DNA of 64,000 nt from Trichobilharzia regenti (taxonomy: Eukaryota; Platyhelminthes; Trematoda; Strigeidida; Schistosomatidae), in assembly GCA_944472135.2 (NCBI GenBank), contig OX235263.1, positions 35,455,379 to 35,519,378 of the forward strand, given 5' to 3'. This document shows positions 46,130 to 57,599 of this stretch, piece after piece. Under the pieces are notes generated by a model, which saw only the letters and a program-made list of their open reading frames with translations, made no database searches and was not told where the DNA came from. Numbering within the stretch: position 1 is the stretch's first letter; each line of letters begins with the position of its first letter. A program made the translations under genes and the position numbers.

Positions 46130-46490
46130 TTTGAGATTTTCCCATCGATTGATTGAACCGAAGTGCTCAGTCTTAGGTTGATATGTCGGCTTTTTGTGCA
46201 GATGCTTTGACGATGTCTGGGCATTTAATTAGAATTTAATGGGTGGATGGTGACTAGCAGTGGAATCCAGGATGCACATTTCGACCCATTGCACAAAAGG
46301 TGGCTCTCGTGGCCCAAGTGGTCTAGTGGATAACGCTTTGGCGTTTGAAACTAAGGGCATTGGGTTTGAGCCTCGGTGGGAACATTATCAGTCACTGGGA
46401 AATGCAGGTACATCCAGTTGGCGGACGAGCCCCAAATAGGACGAAATGCGATTTATCCTGGATACCACTGCTAGTCACCATCCATAGAGT
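46130..46490 (+). mobile_element. Sm-alpha SINE, tRNA head and hammerhead
   Basis: The ~110-bp conserved module (46130-46238) is followed by an inverted hammerhead 3' half (46241-46285). Then come a plus-strand tRNA-like head (A-box-like TGGTCTAGTGG at 46318-46328; B-box-like GGTTTGAGCC at 46365-46374), a hammerhead with core CGGACGA (46420-46426), stem II GCCCC/AGGAC, GAAATGCG, and the arm 'ctgctagtcaccatcc' (46470-46485). The element is therefore bounded by inverted copies of the hammerhead arm, as at 24.65-24.77 kb. Confidence 0.8.
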
Positions 46491-46984
46491 CTTATTTCAC
46501 TAGGTGAATTTTAAAGCCACTGGATTTTGTTATATTGAATTTTTTTTCAATGAACATTGTTCCTTATCTTTGAGAACAAGCTTTGTCAAATATTCTTATT
46601 GATATTTCCTGTGGTGAATAATTCTATAGTCAATTGAAAATAATAGTTAAGATAGAATAATAGCGATTTATTCAAAAAAAAAAGCATCCGTGGGTGAATT
46701 TTCCAAAATAAATTTTAGCATAAACAAAGCTGTATTCATTTTTGGAAATAATATGTAGGAAAATAATATTTAATTTTCTATCTACTCAGGCAAGCAAAAA
46801 TGTTGGGATGTTGGCAAACATAACCATACCAGCTTTTGGATTCTGTAGACTGTTTAATGGTTATATTTATTGATTATAATATTGTGTATATATGAGTTAT
46901 GAAATGCTTAGACGGAACATAGTAAGCTTTAGATAGGATAGAGAAGATTTGTAGCTCAAGTGGATGATTTTGATGTGGTTGTGT

Positions 46985-47120
46985 TCTCTGAGCCAGATGG
47001 ATAGTTCAATTGCAAAGTTTTCATTGACCCAACACTAGGTGACATCTTCAGTGCATACTTAAATTCGTTGAAGTGAGCTTTTAGATTTCTCCACGAGTTT
47101 ATTAATCATCTCTCCTGTTG
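46985..47120 (-). mobile_element. Solo PLE terminal repeat
   Basis: Block 'tctctgagccagatggatag...cactaggtgacatcttcagtgcata' matches the 3' end of the PLE copies at 19.2 and 40.7 kb, and more closely the one at 53.8 kb. No coding part is attached. Confidence 0.6.
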
Positions 47121-47719
47121 ACCTTGGATTTGATTTGATCTGATAAACTATGATTCATTTAACAATAATGGCAAATGTCCTTATTCGTTATAGTGTTAAG
47201 AGTAATTGAGAATATCAACCTGTGTTTTGATAAGGGTCATTATATCCTGACCGGTAGGTATCAAAAGTAAGCCATTTATACAAAGCGAAATCGTTGCTCA
47301 TGAAGCTAATAATATGAACGTGGCGTGTATGAATCACTGAGTCACCTAAATTTTCATTCAACATAATGTGTAGACTTTTGTCAACTTCTTATTGTTCCAG
47401 ACATTCAATTATGTGTTTTAATTGGTACATCAACTAGCGCACAGTTTTAATTAGATTTCCACATTGTGTGTGTTTCAGTACAGATTTGAAAAGAAAATTT
47501 CATAGGGGATTTGATATCACGTTAGATGGAACAACAGTCCGTCAAATATAGTACACTGCTGATTACTATTTTACTTGAAGATTCTCTCCCAAGAGAAAAT
47601 ATTTTACGATTAAATACGCTGAGAATTCTATGTGGAATAAAGCAGTTATTTATTTTGAAAATTGTAGAAACAAAGTGAAAATAATTCCAATGTTGGTTTC
47701 TAGGGATTTGATTGGTTAC

Positions 47720-47912
47720 AGGATTTCATCATGAGCTGACATTGGTTAGAGAAGCATTGGAAAACCTGGGAGTACTGGACAGCTGTTTCCTTCTTGTGTG
47801 GGACCTCTGTGGGTGCGTACTGATGAAGAGTTCCAAACTGAGACGAAACAGCTGTCCAGTACTCCCAGGTTTTCCAGTAGTTCTCTAAGCAATGCCAGCT
47901 CATGATGAAAAC
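47720..47912. mobile_element. Inverted pair of hammerhead-SINE 3' ends
   Basis: Two 3' parts of the second hammerhead SINE face each other: arms 47726-47790 and about 47846-47908. Both contain the CAGCTGT...AGTAC...CCCAGGTTTTCCA block. The plus-strand half (47818-47860) has core ATGAAGA, stem II GTTCC/GAGAC and GAAAC. The pair can fold into a long hairpin. Confidence 0.7.
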
Positions 47913-48037
47913 TGAAAATAACTCTGAAATTAGCTATACATAACAAATAAATACTTGTTTAATTTGACTTTTTAGTTTTATGAAGATTTAATTGATGCAC
48001 AATGTGGATTTCTTCATGAGCCGACATCAGGTAAAAC

Positions 48038-48500
48038 ACCTCTGATATTAGATGGTTGGATGCAATCCTCGTGAAGCCTTGGACCTAGGCTTTGTGCTAG
48101 TTGGCACTCACCCGTCAGTAAGGCGTACCTGCAACCGTGAAGGAACTCATGTCCCTCCTTAGATTCGAACCCGCTGCAGTCAGAGACGTTACCATTGAGC
48201 TATTCAGGCTGGCTCGCGATTGACCTCCTTTAGAACTTAGTGGATACTTTGATTGGACGCTAGTCAGTAACTAGTGTGGTGTATCTAGTCCTTTCTTCCG
48301 TGCAGACTGAATTCTATCAATCAGGTTTGCAATGTGGCCACCATTCTAGGTAGCTTGCCAACACGGTGCACATTGATGTGAAGATATAAGATGGTTGGAT
48401 GCAGTCGGCAGGAAGCCTTGGACCTAGATTTCGTGCTAGTTGGCACTCGTCAACAAAGAAGGGACTAGACACATTACACTAGTTACTAGTGTCAAATCAA
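48038..48500 (-). mobile_element. SINE family 3, with partial second unit
   Basis: Minus-strand tRNA-like head (B-box-like GGTTCGAATC near 48159-48170; A-box-like TAGCTCAATGGTAA near 48190-48204). The block 'agatggttggatgcag' restarts at 48389 after about 337 bp, so there is a second, truncated unit in tandem. Confidence 0.65.
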
Positions 48501-48939
48501 AGCATCTTCGATAAATAAATAAATAGCATAGTGATTTCAAGCGAGTGTCTGTTTGAGAGAAAATACCTGACAAACTAAATGACTAAACTGATATCCAATA
48601 TTTATTGAAGTTTAGTTTTCAGATGCCTTTTACCACAGTCTAATGTAGGTTCATTACTGATGGAATTCAGCAAGTCCGATATCATGATACGTGACACTGA
48701 TTAGTGATGAAACCATGGTTCGTTTTGTTTGAAGTTCAGAACTATGGGTAGTAGAATTCAGATCATGTGGCTTAATAGCAAACACTAGTACCAGTCTTTT
48801 GTGACCTCGTAGGCTGATCAAACAACCCCATTTAGCACTTCCTTTTAAAGGGAGAAATGAAGAGAAAATGCTATATGCAGTGATCAAACCGCTATTCAAA
48901 ATATCCGTCTGAAGGGATTCTTATTTTGATGACTAATTA

Positions 48940-49385
48940 TCACGAATTGATCATGGACTGATATCAGTTAGAGAACCATTGAAAACAAACAGGGAGTACT
49001 GAACAGCTGTTGTCGTCGTTTTAGTTTAGGAATCATCGGCAGTACGCACCCCGATGGAAAATTAATCTGATGCTCGTTAGTGACTTGCTACACGACGGAG
49101 CTTCCTGGAGTTCTACTGAGAAGTCATGACCAGTGAGGTCCAACCAGTCAAGTGCGAGGATGGATTTCCCACCGATGACATTAGTTTATGGTTGCGATAA
49201 ATTACGAATTGGTAGAAGTTAGAATTCATGGACTGACCAGTGAACTGGGTCCCAGTGGTTGAATGGTATACGAGCTCGATAGCCTTGTAACCGGAAGGTC
49301 CTGGGTTCGAACCCCGTCCCTGTAGTGGGTGCGTATGCCGATGGCTTTCAATGGTTCCCTTACTGAAGCAATCCATGATCAACTC
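48940..49385 (+). mobile_element. Second hammerhead-SINE family, rearranged
   Basis: 48945-49035 is an inverted 3' end with a decayed hammerhead. 49060-49385 is a plus-strand body with a good tRNA-like head (A-box-like TGGTTGAATGG at 49255-49265; B box GGGTTCGAACCCC at 49303-49315). Its hammerhead is mostly missing (GGTGCGTATGCCGATGG only). Confidence 0.65.
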
Positions 49386-49534
49386 GTAAAAAACCTACAT
49401 TGAAATTAATCTAATTATCAGTAAAACGTTTGAGCATTGCGGAATAGATCAAATGAATTATATTTAAATTTCAATGGTTTACACACAATGATAATTTTAT
49501 GTTTCTGCTAATATTTTGAGTTAAATTATACTGC

Positions 49535-49905
49535 CTGTGATCACACCAACAATATATCTCATGCCAAGTGTCCGAATAAATACGTGGGTCAAACGTCCAG
49601 ATCACTCAAAATAAGAATGAATGAATATAAACGCCTAACTACAGATCATTTCACAGGACCACAAACTTACAATAATTTAGGAAAAAAATTTGTCTATAAC
49701 TGTACATGCATGGGACAAAAAGCCACAATTTGATTGGAATAGTGTTGGTATTTTGAAATCTAATATGAACAAATGGAAAGAGAGACTAATAACAGGATCT
49801 GTATTCTATATTAAGGTCACGCCGACTACATGAAACAAGAGTGACTCAGCATAACTGTCAACATCCTGGAATATATATTACTGAATACACAAATATGAAT
49901 AAACA
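49535..49905 (+). mobile_element. PLE remnant: GIY-YIG domain
   Basis: The plus-strand frame contains AKCPNKYVGQTSRSLKIRMN (49560-49620) then EYKRLTTDHFTGPQTYNNLG and, after shifts, a tail with WKERLITGSVFYI-like sequence (49775-49815). This is a PLE-type GIY-YIG domain with the YVG triad and the following Arg intact. The RT and terminal repeats are absent. Confidence 0.7.
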
Positions 49906-50384
49906 GGAAAAAGAACAGAACTATGTGTATGAGTACAAATCATAAAAGTGTGAATTAAAAGCTAAGTAAACAATTCCAACAGTTGTTGTGATCATAGGCA
50001 GTAATGAGGAACGCTTTACATTCATTGATTTTATATTTTCAAGCTAGTCAGCATAAAGTAACTAGTGAATATGATGAAATTGTCCTTCTTGTTCATTTGT
50101 TACAAATGTAATTTTAGCGTGAGCTGCTGCAGTAAAACAATAATATGAGATGTTTAAAACTAAGAACTAGTTGGTGTGACCTTGAATTCAATGTATGCTG
50201 ATGAATATTTCATCTGTTTTGTTACTATTTTACCTATTTCTTTGCCCCATTTTTATCTTTTCTAAGCAGTAGGATTATCAGTTACGCTAAGCTTTTGTGT
50301 TACTCTATTTCTTCAGCCTAATATGTCTGATTTTTTGAATACCTGTGCATAGAACTTTGTTCCAAACGCTTATTTATATTGCAT

Positions 50385-50835
50385 GGAGGATTTCATCATA
50401 AGCTGACATCAGTTAGAGAACCACTGAAAAACCTAAGAGTATTGGAAACCTGTTTCGTCCCATTTTGGGGCTTTTCATCAGTACACACCCACCACGGGGG
50501 TTCGAACCAAGGAGCTACTGGTCACAAAACTAGCGAGCTTGTAGACCATTGAGCTACTGGGACCTGTCCAATGGTTCTTGAATTCTAACTTCTGCCAATT
50601 CACGACATAGCAAGACCATCTCGCAATATCTTCTTCGATGAGTTACTGCCTCATCTTCGACCTGCTGTACTCTACTGGTCGCGGCCTCCCACTAGAGCTC
50701 CAGGGTAACTGCCTGAATAGGCTAGTCACTGCTAGTGAGCATCAGATTAACTTTCAACTGATATCAGCTTATGATGAAATCCTCCATGCAATCAAACAAA
50801 ATCCCTACAAAACCAATACTTATTTATATCACTGA
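50385..50835 (-). mobile_element. Second hammerhead-SINE family, full-length copy
   Basis: The complete unit, minus strand: terminal 'aatacttg/caatcaaacaaaatcc' (50787-50825), inverted 'gaaatcctccatgcaat'/'attgcatggaggatttc' at both ends (about 38 bp), 5' body, tRNA-like head (B box TTCGAACC at 50503-50510; A-box-like TAGCTCAATGG at 50552-50562), and hammerhead (50435-50490) with ATGAAAA core, GCCCC/TGGGAC stem II and GAAAC. It shows the unit is about 440 bp and bounded by inverted repeats. Confidence 0.75.
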
Positions 50836-50944
50836 AAGTTATTCTGATGATAAAGGGATTGTTCAAATACACCAGTATTTCATCTGATAAATACATGAAA
50901 TGGTCTAAAACAATCATGTGAGCATGGACAGAAATAGATTTTTT

Positions 50945-51870
50945 TTTCCATGGGGAGCAAAGAGACAGAAAAATATGTTGGACAACCGATAAGAAGACTC
51001 TAGAGGATCTAGATTTCGCGCGTGGATGTTTTATGTTCAATGTCACACAGACTCGAAGACTTACAGGCGAAAACCAACAAACTAGGCTGAAGAGGCTAGC
51101 AGCGAAGACATGACTGCAGGTGAACATAGAAAAGACAGAGGTGATGAAGATAAACAGCCAACCACCAACAGCAACAACAACCAGCACCAGTCACCCAGAA
51201 GGGGAGAGATTTGACAGAGATTACCTCCTTCACTTGTCTAGGTAACATTGTTTCAACCATAGGCCGGCGGAACGGATGAAGATGTCAAAGCCAGCCAGAA
51301 TCTAAAAGGCAAGATGCTCCTTGACCAATCTAAAATCAGTTTGTAAATCTTCTTCATTCAACACAAGAAACAAGATTCGGATATTCAACACCAATATGAA
51401 GTCGGTTCTTCTATATAGGTCAGAAACTTTCTTTGCTTGTCACAAAAGGATTTCCAACAGCTTGTTGCAGCCTTTCAACAACATTTGCCGTCGCTCCATA
51501 CTGAAGATCAAATGGCCAGTCAAAATGAATTACCAACGAGAAACTCTAGCTCGGAACAAACCAACCAAGAGCCTATTGCTAAACAAATATGTAGGTGAAA
51601 ATTGAGATAGATTAAGCACACTCTGTGGAGGCCATTGAATGACATCGCGCACCAGGCCCTCAAGTGGAATCCAATTGGGAAGAGACGAGTGTGTCGTCCT
51701 AGAGTGAGATGGAGGAGATCGTGCAAAGTGGAGATGAGAGATTATGGTCAATTTTGGATCCAGTTGAAAAGGATGACAGATAATAGAACAAAGTGGAGAA
51801 GTGTTGTTGAAGCCATCACTATGTTCCACTCGGAACCTATGGGAATAATAATAATTATAATGATAATTCA
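50945..51870 (+). mobile_element. RTE 3' end, decayed
   Basis: Plus strand: block 'gataagaagactctagaggatctagatttcgcgcgtgg' (FADD region broken), 'cagcaacaacaaccag', then KIRIFNTNMKSVLLYRSETF and the 3' end with 'ttccactcggaacctatgggaataataataatt' at 51820-51855. Frameshifted and 5'-truncated. Confidence 0.8.
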
Positions 51871-52379
51871 CTAATTCAGTGAATCAAGTATTGAAAAATG
51901 GCATTTATCGAAATGTAGCCCGTTCAGATCGAAGACTGAGTTTTGGAAGTATGTCAAAGGACTCTTAAATGTTCACGTTTCAGTCAAAATTTTCAAAGAA
52001 GTCATACTTTCTGCTTTGGATAAACATTTAAAAAGTACCTGTCTTTATGCTGCTGCCAATTAGGTTAACGAATTCTTCACAGTTATACGGATGAGTTTAA
52101 AAAGGGAAAATCAAAATGTTTTGCATGAATTTCCTTATTTTTTTAAATTATTCTTAATTCCGTTTTCTCTCACTTTGTTTAATTAACCTTTCTATATATA
52201 TTGACTTGACAAGTAAATGTGTGATCAGATTGTTCGAAATGTATAGCGCTAATACATCACATTTTTCAGACAGTCTCCGTCTTCTAATAACGCTATCAAA
52301 ATTTATAAAAGGGACTAATTGTTTTAAATTCCTTATTTTACCTACATATATCTCCAAGGTATAATATGATTGTTTTTTA

Positions 52380-52606
52380 TTCCTTTACGTTCCGAACAGG
52401 ACATACTGCTTTAAGCTAGAGGCTTGAAGTTTTGGTAGTGGTGATGTTTATTTTTACAAGATGGGGTTGCTAGCCTCATGACCAACCTTCCGTCTTTACT
52501 GGTCTTGTTACTGCTTAGCAAGGTGAAGGAGTGCACTGGCAAAGGATCGAACCCTAGAAAACCTGCTTGGTTGGCGAGCATTCTACCGCTGTGTCACCGA
52601 CGTACT
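52380..52606 (-). mobile_element. tRNA-SINE with RTE-like tail
   Basis: Minus strand: A-box side 52590-52606, B-box-like GGTTCGATCC (52543-52552), body 'tagcaaccccatcttgtaa', tail 'ttcggaacgtaaaggaat' (52380-52400). Same family as 25003-25212. Confidence 0.75.
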
Positions 52607-52719
52607 GTATTATGATTTAGTATTTCTTATCTTTCAATAAACACAGATTACATCAGTCAACGGAATAAGTAATTCAGATGCAAAACTGACATTATAAGTT
52701 CCATATTAGATTAGTATGA

Positions 52720-53560
52720 TAATAACGCACAATGATAGAGTGTCAATAGCTGGATGAAGTTTCTAGCACAGTTTACTGCTCATAATCATGCGAATTTATT
52801 CACACGGCTTCATAATTTGCTTTACGCACCCATTTTCTCTTACTATTCTCGTTTATTGCGATTTTCTATGTATCCGGTGTAGGCGTTGCATCATTTCAAT
52901 TGCAAGTGTTTGGTGTTTATTCGGTGAATGAATATTTGATAATAAACCTCTCTCTCTCTTCACTTAATTACATTACGTTCCAATACTTGTGCCCTATCCC
53001 ACCTTATTGAGCGAATACATGAAAGTGGATGCATTGGAATGGCCAAAGTGGGTCAGTCATTCTGCGTATATCTAAACTTCTATGTTCCAATAATCTAGTT
53101 GACCCCGATCTACTAGTATGGCCTACCTAATCGATCTAACAGTCATTACATGGGAATTTGGTATATTATGATATTTTTCTTAATTTTATCTATAGGGTCT
53201 TTAAGGTGACAACGTTTGTCTCTGAGAGAGTTGATTGATTAGTTTAAATGACACTCTAATTCCAGCCTTATTAAAAATTCTACACACGGCCCATGATATT
53301 CTTTCTTTATACCATAGATGCTATGAATTCCAAATTATTTGTCTTATTTTCATTATTTTCACTACAACTCTTATCTTTCTTATGGGTCCTTCTGTATTCT
53401 TGAATATATTCTGATTGTCAGTTATTCACCATGAAGCCGTGTCAATAAACAGATATGCTTATAAGCAATGTATTGTGCTCGAAACGTCATCCAGTTATTA
53501 ATATTGTATTACTGTATGTGATATCAAATACACTTAAGTAATATGGGAATATACTCTGCC
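52720..53560 (-). mobile_element. PLE remnant with inverted arms
   Basis: Inverted arms at about 52720-52815 and 53440-53560 (the latter with GCTCGAAACGTCATCC). The minus strand between them matches, in broken frames, the GIY-YIG region of the PLE copies at 57.6-58.5 and 56.1-56.8 kb. No RT. More decayed than its relatives. Confidence 0.65.
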
Positions 53561-53794
53561 CCAGGGCCCAAATTCTACCCTTTTATTCATGATATTATAA
53601 GCTGTAACTTCTTACTTACATCACTTAAATGCATTCACGATTCTCTCAATAACTTTTTTAAAATCGACATATAACTTCTTGCATATCTAACAACTGTAAA
53701 TGTCATCCCCGTTAACCGTAAAAGCAGTTATGTAAACATTCATGGTTAAATTTAATTTATCTCAGTAAAATGAAAAGGTGCACACTGTTTCTGG

Positions 53795-54175
53795 TGTGGT
53801 TGAGTTCTCTGAGGTGGAGAGTTACTTTGCGAAGCTTTTATTGCCCCAACACTAGGAAACATCTTCAGCGCATACTTCAATTCGTTGAAGTGAGTTTTTA
53901 GATTTCTCCACAAGTTTATTAGTCATCTTTTTTGGTGACCTTCGACGCGATTGGTTGTTTTTGTGTGTTTTCACATCCTCTAGGCTACTTGTATTGCAAG
54001 TGACTGTTTCGTTGACTTGAACTTTGACTCTTTGTTTGTGAGATTTCATCCTTATCGATTGGTAAATTTTGTCTATGTTGATGTGTCTATTGATTGACGA
54101 TCCCCTGGAATACCACACACACACACACACTGCTTGAGATGAGTAGTTGGATACCATTCGTACCAACGATTAGTG
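53795..54175 (-). mobile_element. PLE C-terminal fragment and terminal repeat
   Basis: Minus-strand frame: WYSRGSSINRHINIDKIYQS, the tail seen as WYSNEYAINKHVNIDEIYQL in the copies at 19.2 and 40.7 kb. The terminal block 'ctctgaggtggagagttac' follows at 53805-53830. An (AC)n run at 54114-54131 interrupts the N-terminal side. Confidence 0.7.
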
Positions 54176-54461
54176 CTTTACTGGCCCGACTGGGGTGATT
54201 TAAACACCAGAGGGCTGGTCAAGCTCATCAGCGTTGTAGCGGGTTTTACTCAGCTCTAAGAGCCGTATCAATTTAAACCACTCAATTGCTAGCAAGCTAC
54301 ACCATCGAACTAGGCATACCGTAAACAAAATCCACAATCTGCAAATTAGTTAGTAGTGTGCTGTGTACACATTTGGAGTGGTGGAGTTTTCCCCACACGT
54401 TCCTTGTAAACCAAGTTATTCAGATCACATTATATGATCTGCTTGATACCATAAATGCTAA

Positions 54462-54656
54462 TAGTTATAATTTTTTGATTATAGCTTGATTCCACACCGT
54501 ATTTTTGATACAAGTATGGAATTTTCGGCATGTGATATCGGTAGCCCAATTTTGCAGGCCAACCGTTGATATCAGGTGTGCGTCGGGAGGGGATCGAACC
54601 CCGGACCATGTGCATGATCGGTGAGAGTCATAACCGCTGTGCCACGACGCACACAA
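54462..54656 (-). mobile_element. tRNA-SINE with A-rich tail
   Basis: Minus strand: A-box-like CACAGCGGTTATGACTC (54626-54643), B-box-like GGTTCGATCCCC (54590-54601), body, and A-rich tail (54462-54480). It is the cleanest copy of this family. Confidence 0.8.
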
Positions 54657-54718
54657 ACATATGCGAAACTATATACTACTAATTGACTAAGATGAACAGT
54701 AGTATACTACTGATATCA

Positions 54719-54951
54719 GCGTGCACCGGTGGTACAGCGGTAGGATGTTCGCCAGCCACGCAGGTGGGCTGAGGTTCGATTCCCTGCTACTGGACGCACT
54801 CCTTTACGTCACTAAGCCAGTAACAAGACTGGTAAAGAGGGGAAGTTGTGCATGAGGCTAACAATGCCATTCCGTAAAAATAAATACCCCTGCTACTGAA
54901 ACTTCAAAGCTGACGCCCTATGTTTCACTGGGAACGTAAAGGATAGAAAAA
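54719..54951 (+). mobile_element. tRNA-SINE with RTE-like tail
   Basis: Plus strand: A-box-like GGTACAGCGGTAGGATG (54731-54747), B-box-like GGTTCGATTCCC (54773-54784), body 'tggtaaagagggg', tail 'ccctatgtttcactgggaacgtaaaggata' (54921-54950). It is the best copy of this family and lies head to head with the A-tailed SINE at 54462-54656; the two heads are nearly alike. Confidence 0.85.
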
Positions 54952-54959
54952 ACTGATAC

Positions 54960-55770
54960 CAAAACACTGTAGTCCTAGCTGATAAACCTAAGAAAGAAAC
55001 AGCTTTTACACCCAGGAGAACCCAACATTTATTCAGATTTGATAATGGCATATCTATACTGAGATCAGAAAATAGCTTACTCTTGTATTACAAATACATG
55101 ATCTATTCGTGCAAGTAAAACAACTTTAGGCTTCTAGAAGAAATTCACAATAAAATCAGTATTAGGAGATACTATCTCGACAAACTAGTCAACTTCAGAA
55201 GATCTTTCATGTAAAAAGTGGAAAAGCAAAAAAGCCAAAAAAAGCGTAGGCGTTCATAATCCTAAACTTGATTCCATTTACAGCCAGCCCTAAAAACATT
55301 GTTCTACTGTCTATATTACTTACAAAAGTCATAAATATTTTATCAATTTTTTTTGTTTCAATTGAATAATTCATGAAATTTATGGCTTAGAATTAGTTAA
55401 TTAAAATCAAATGTTAAAATTCAAAAACATTTATATTATATTTCCAGTAATAATGATACAACAAATGGTTACTTTATATAATTGCTTGTCTTAACGATAC
55501 AATAGACAGATGTAATTGAAAATGGTTTTAAAAAACTAAGTAAGTAAATAAAGTATTTAACATAATTGTCGTCATCATTAGTTGTTGATTCTTCTTCCCT
55601 TTTGGATGCTCTGAGGAAAAAAAGCAACACTAATTGGTCAGCCACTCCCCTATTCTACTTATAATAGAAAGCACTTAGATTTTAAAAGAAAAACTACAAC
55701 AAAGTTATTTTTATTACCTGGTTCCTAATTTTACAAAAAAGGCTTTTTGGTATTTTGGAAAATGTTCATA
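54960..55770. other. No recognised feature
   Basis: AT-rich, nothing identified. Confidence 0.45.
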
Positions 55771-56079
55771 TATATTTATGAAATATTTAAGAGAATGGTT
55801 GTTACTTTGTATGTGTACGTTTCTTCTGAAATAAGGTTACAAGAAATTGTGATTGTATTATTGAGAACCTTCCAGTGAGAGGTAATCATTTCAGTTTTAA
55901 ACCTTTGGCTGTTGATGTCATAATTACGCTCAAAACTCTGTGTGAAACAAAATTCATGAACTGGCAAGTAGTAGTTCCAATAATTCCTCGAAAATAAACG
56001 ATGAAAACAAAATTTTCAATACACAGTCTGTGTACTTTAAAACTTGACTGGTAAATACAGGGAAATTCTACGAAAAGAA

Positions 56080-56790
56080 GAGTGCATGTAAAAATGTTTA
56101 GTAAAGTTGAGATTCCATGAGATTCAGGTGAAATTAAAGTAAGTGTAGAACTTGGGCACTCTGTAGTTCTGTCGTTCAAAGAAGGAACGTCAGAAGCTAT
56201 ACGTAGGATTCTCGACGAGACAAATTTTGTCTCCTTAAAGACCCGATACATAAAATTAAGAAAAATATTGTCATAAACCAAATACCATATAATGCCTGTG
56301 AGGTTGATTACGTAGGTCATATTAGTATATCTGGGTCAACTAGATTATTGGAACATAAAAACATGGTTATACCTAGAATGATTGACCCCGTTAATTTGAA
56401 TAACCTACTAAAATCTCAGCTATCGCACTGCGTCCAATTGCATGTAATCACAAAAAAGAGTGAGTGAGACAGGGTGAGAGTATTAAAAATTAACATAATT
56501 AGATGAAAAAACAGAGATTAATCGTCACTGAAGCTTTGTTTATCGATTCAACACCTCAAACGTGCAACTGGAATGATGCAACGGTTATACCGGAGATGTG
56601 AAAGGTGGCAACAAAAAACAAAGGGAAGTTGGAGAGGCAGAAAGAGAGAAAATATATATAAGACAAATTGTGAAACCGTGTGACCGAAACAGATATGATG
56701 ATAAGCAATAATTTATGCTCGAAACCTTGTCGTTCAGTTTATAATACTGCATCGCTGTGTGAAATTAAAAATAAACTTATGTAATATAGA
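56080..56790 (+). mobile_element. PLE remnant: GIY-YIG region
   Basis: Plus strand: RDKFCLLKDPIHKIKKNI, ACEVDYVGHISISGSTRLLE, HKN, then MIDPVNLNNLLKSQLSHC and in shifted frames FIDSTPQTCNWND-like sequence. It ends with a PLE terminal repeat (56690-56790; GCTCGAAACC). The YVG triad is kept. RT is missing. Confidence 0.7.
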
Positions 56791-56949
56791 ATTCAGGTGA
56801 ACTTCTATTCAAATTTGTTTGCGGATATGTATCTAGATTGATCATTCGACGTCTGATCAGATCATGAGACAGTCCCACCCTAGATTATAACAAACTGTCA
56901 TATCTCTTAATCCACTTAGTCAATGATACTGTTGTAAAATAAATGTCTT

Positions 56950-57145
56950 ATTCCTTTACGTTCCTAGTGGACCATAGAGGTTCAACCTACATCTTTAAAC
57001 GTTTCGGTAACAGTGGTTTTATTTTTACTGGGTGGGGTTTCTAGCCTCACACCAAATCTTTCCGCTTTACTGGCCCTACAACTGTCTTGGTCAGGTTTAG
57101 GAGTGCATCGGCTGGGGATCAAACCCCGGATCACATGCGCTGTAA
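56950..57145 (-). mobile_element. tRNA-SINE with RTE-like tail, truncated head
   Basis: Minus strand: body and tail as in 54719-54951 ('tagaaaccccacccagtaa', 'ttccactaggaacgtaaaggaataag'). The B box is weak (GGTTTGATCCCC near 57116-57127) and the A box is missing. Confidence 0.7.
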
Positions 57146-57599
57146 AATAAATAGGAGCCAAATTAATTAATATTTTGCATAATTCTGTCCAATAAAAAGT
57201 TTCATTATTTAAATGAAGCATATGCAAACACATAAACAATTATTTCATTGTAGAGGTTTTCAGCGAATCGCTATTCTTGTTATTTTGTTTTGTAGGGTTC
57301 TCAAGTAGTTGAATCGCTTATTGTCCTTTGGAAATCAATTTTTCAAAGATTCATCTTGTTTTATTTTCTGAAAATATTTTAATTGAAATATAATTAAGAT
57401 TATCTGATAATTGCGAACAGTACTAAATGAATACTATATACGTTTACATTACTAATGTGAGGAAGTACCGTCTTCTCCTTACTATTGTCCTAACATTAGT
57501 TGTGTTGATAGCCGCTAATAACATAGGTGTATAGTTACACCCTATATCCACTTCATATAAGGAAAGAACTTGGGCACTGTGGTAGAGTATAACTCTATT

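Noticed and set aside
47816..47850. Canonical CTGATGA hammerhead core in the second SINE family
   Set aside because: That reading leaves a 3-base bulge before stem II and uses up bases needed for the GTACTG/CAGTAC stem I. The shifted register with a 7-nt core fits all copies better.
55886..56320. 144-codon minus-strand frame
   Set aside because: It overlaps, on the opposite strand, a recognisable plus-strand PLE GIY-YIG remnant. It has no motif of its own.
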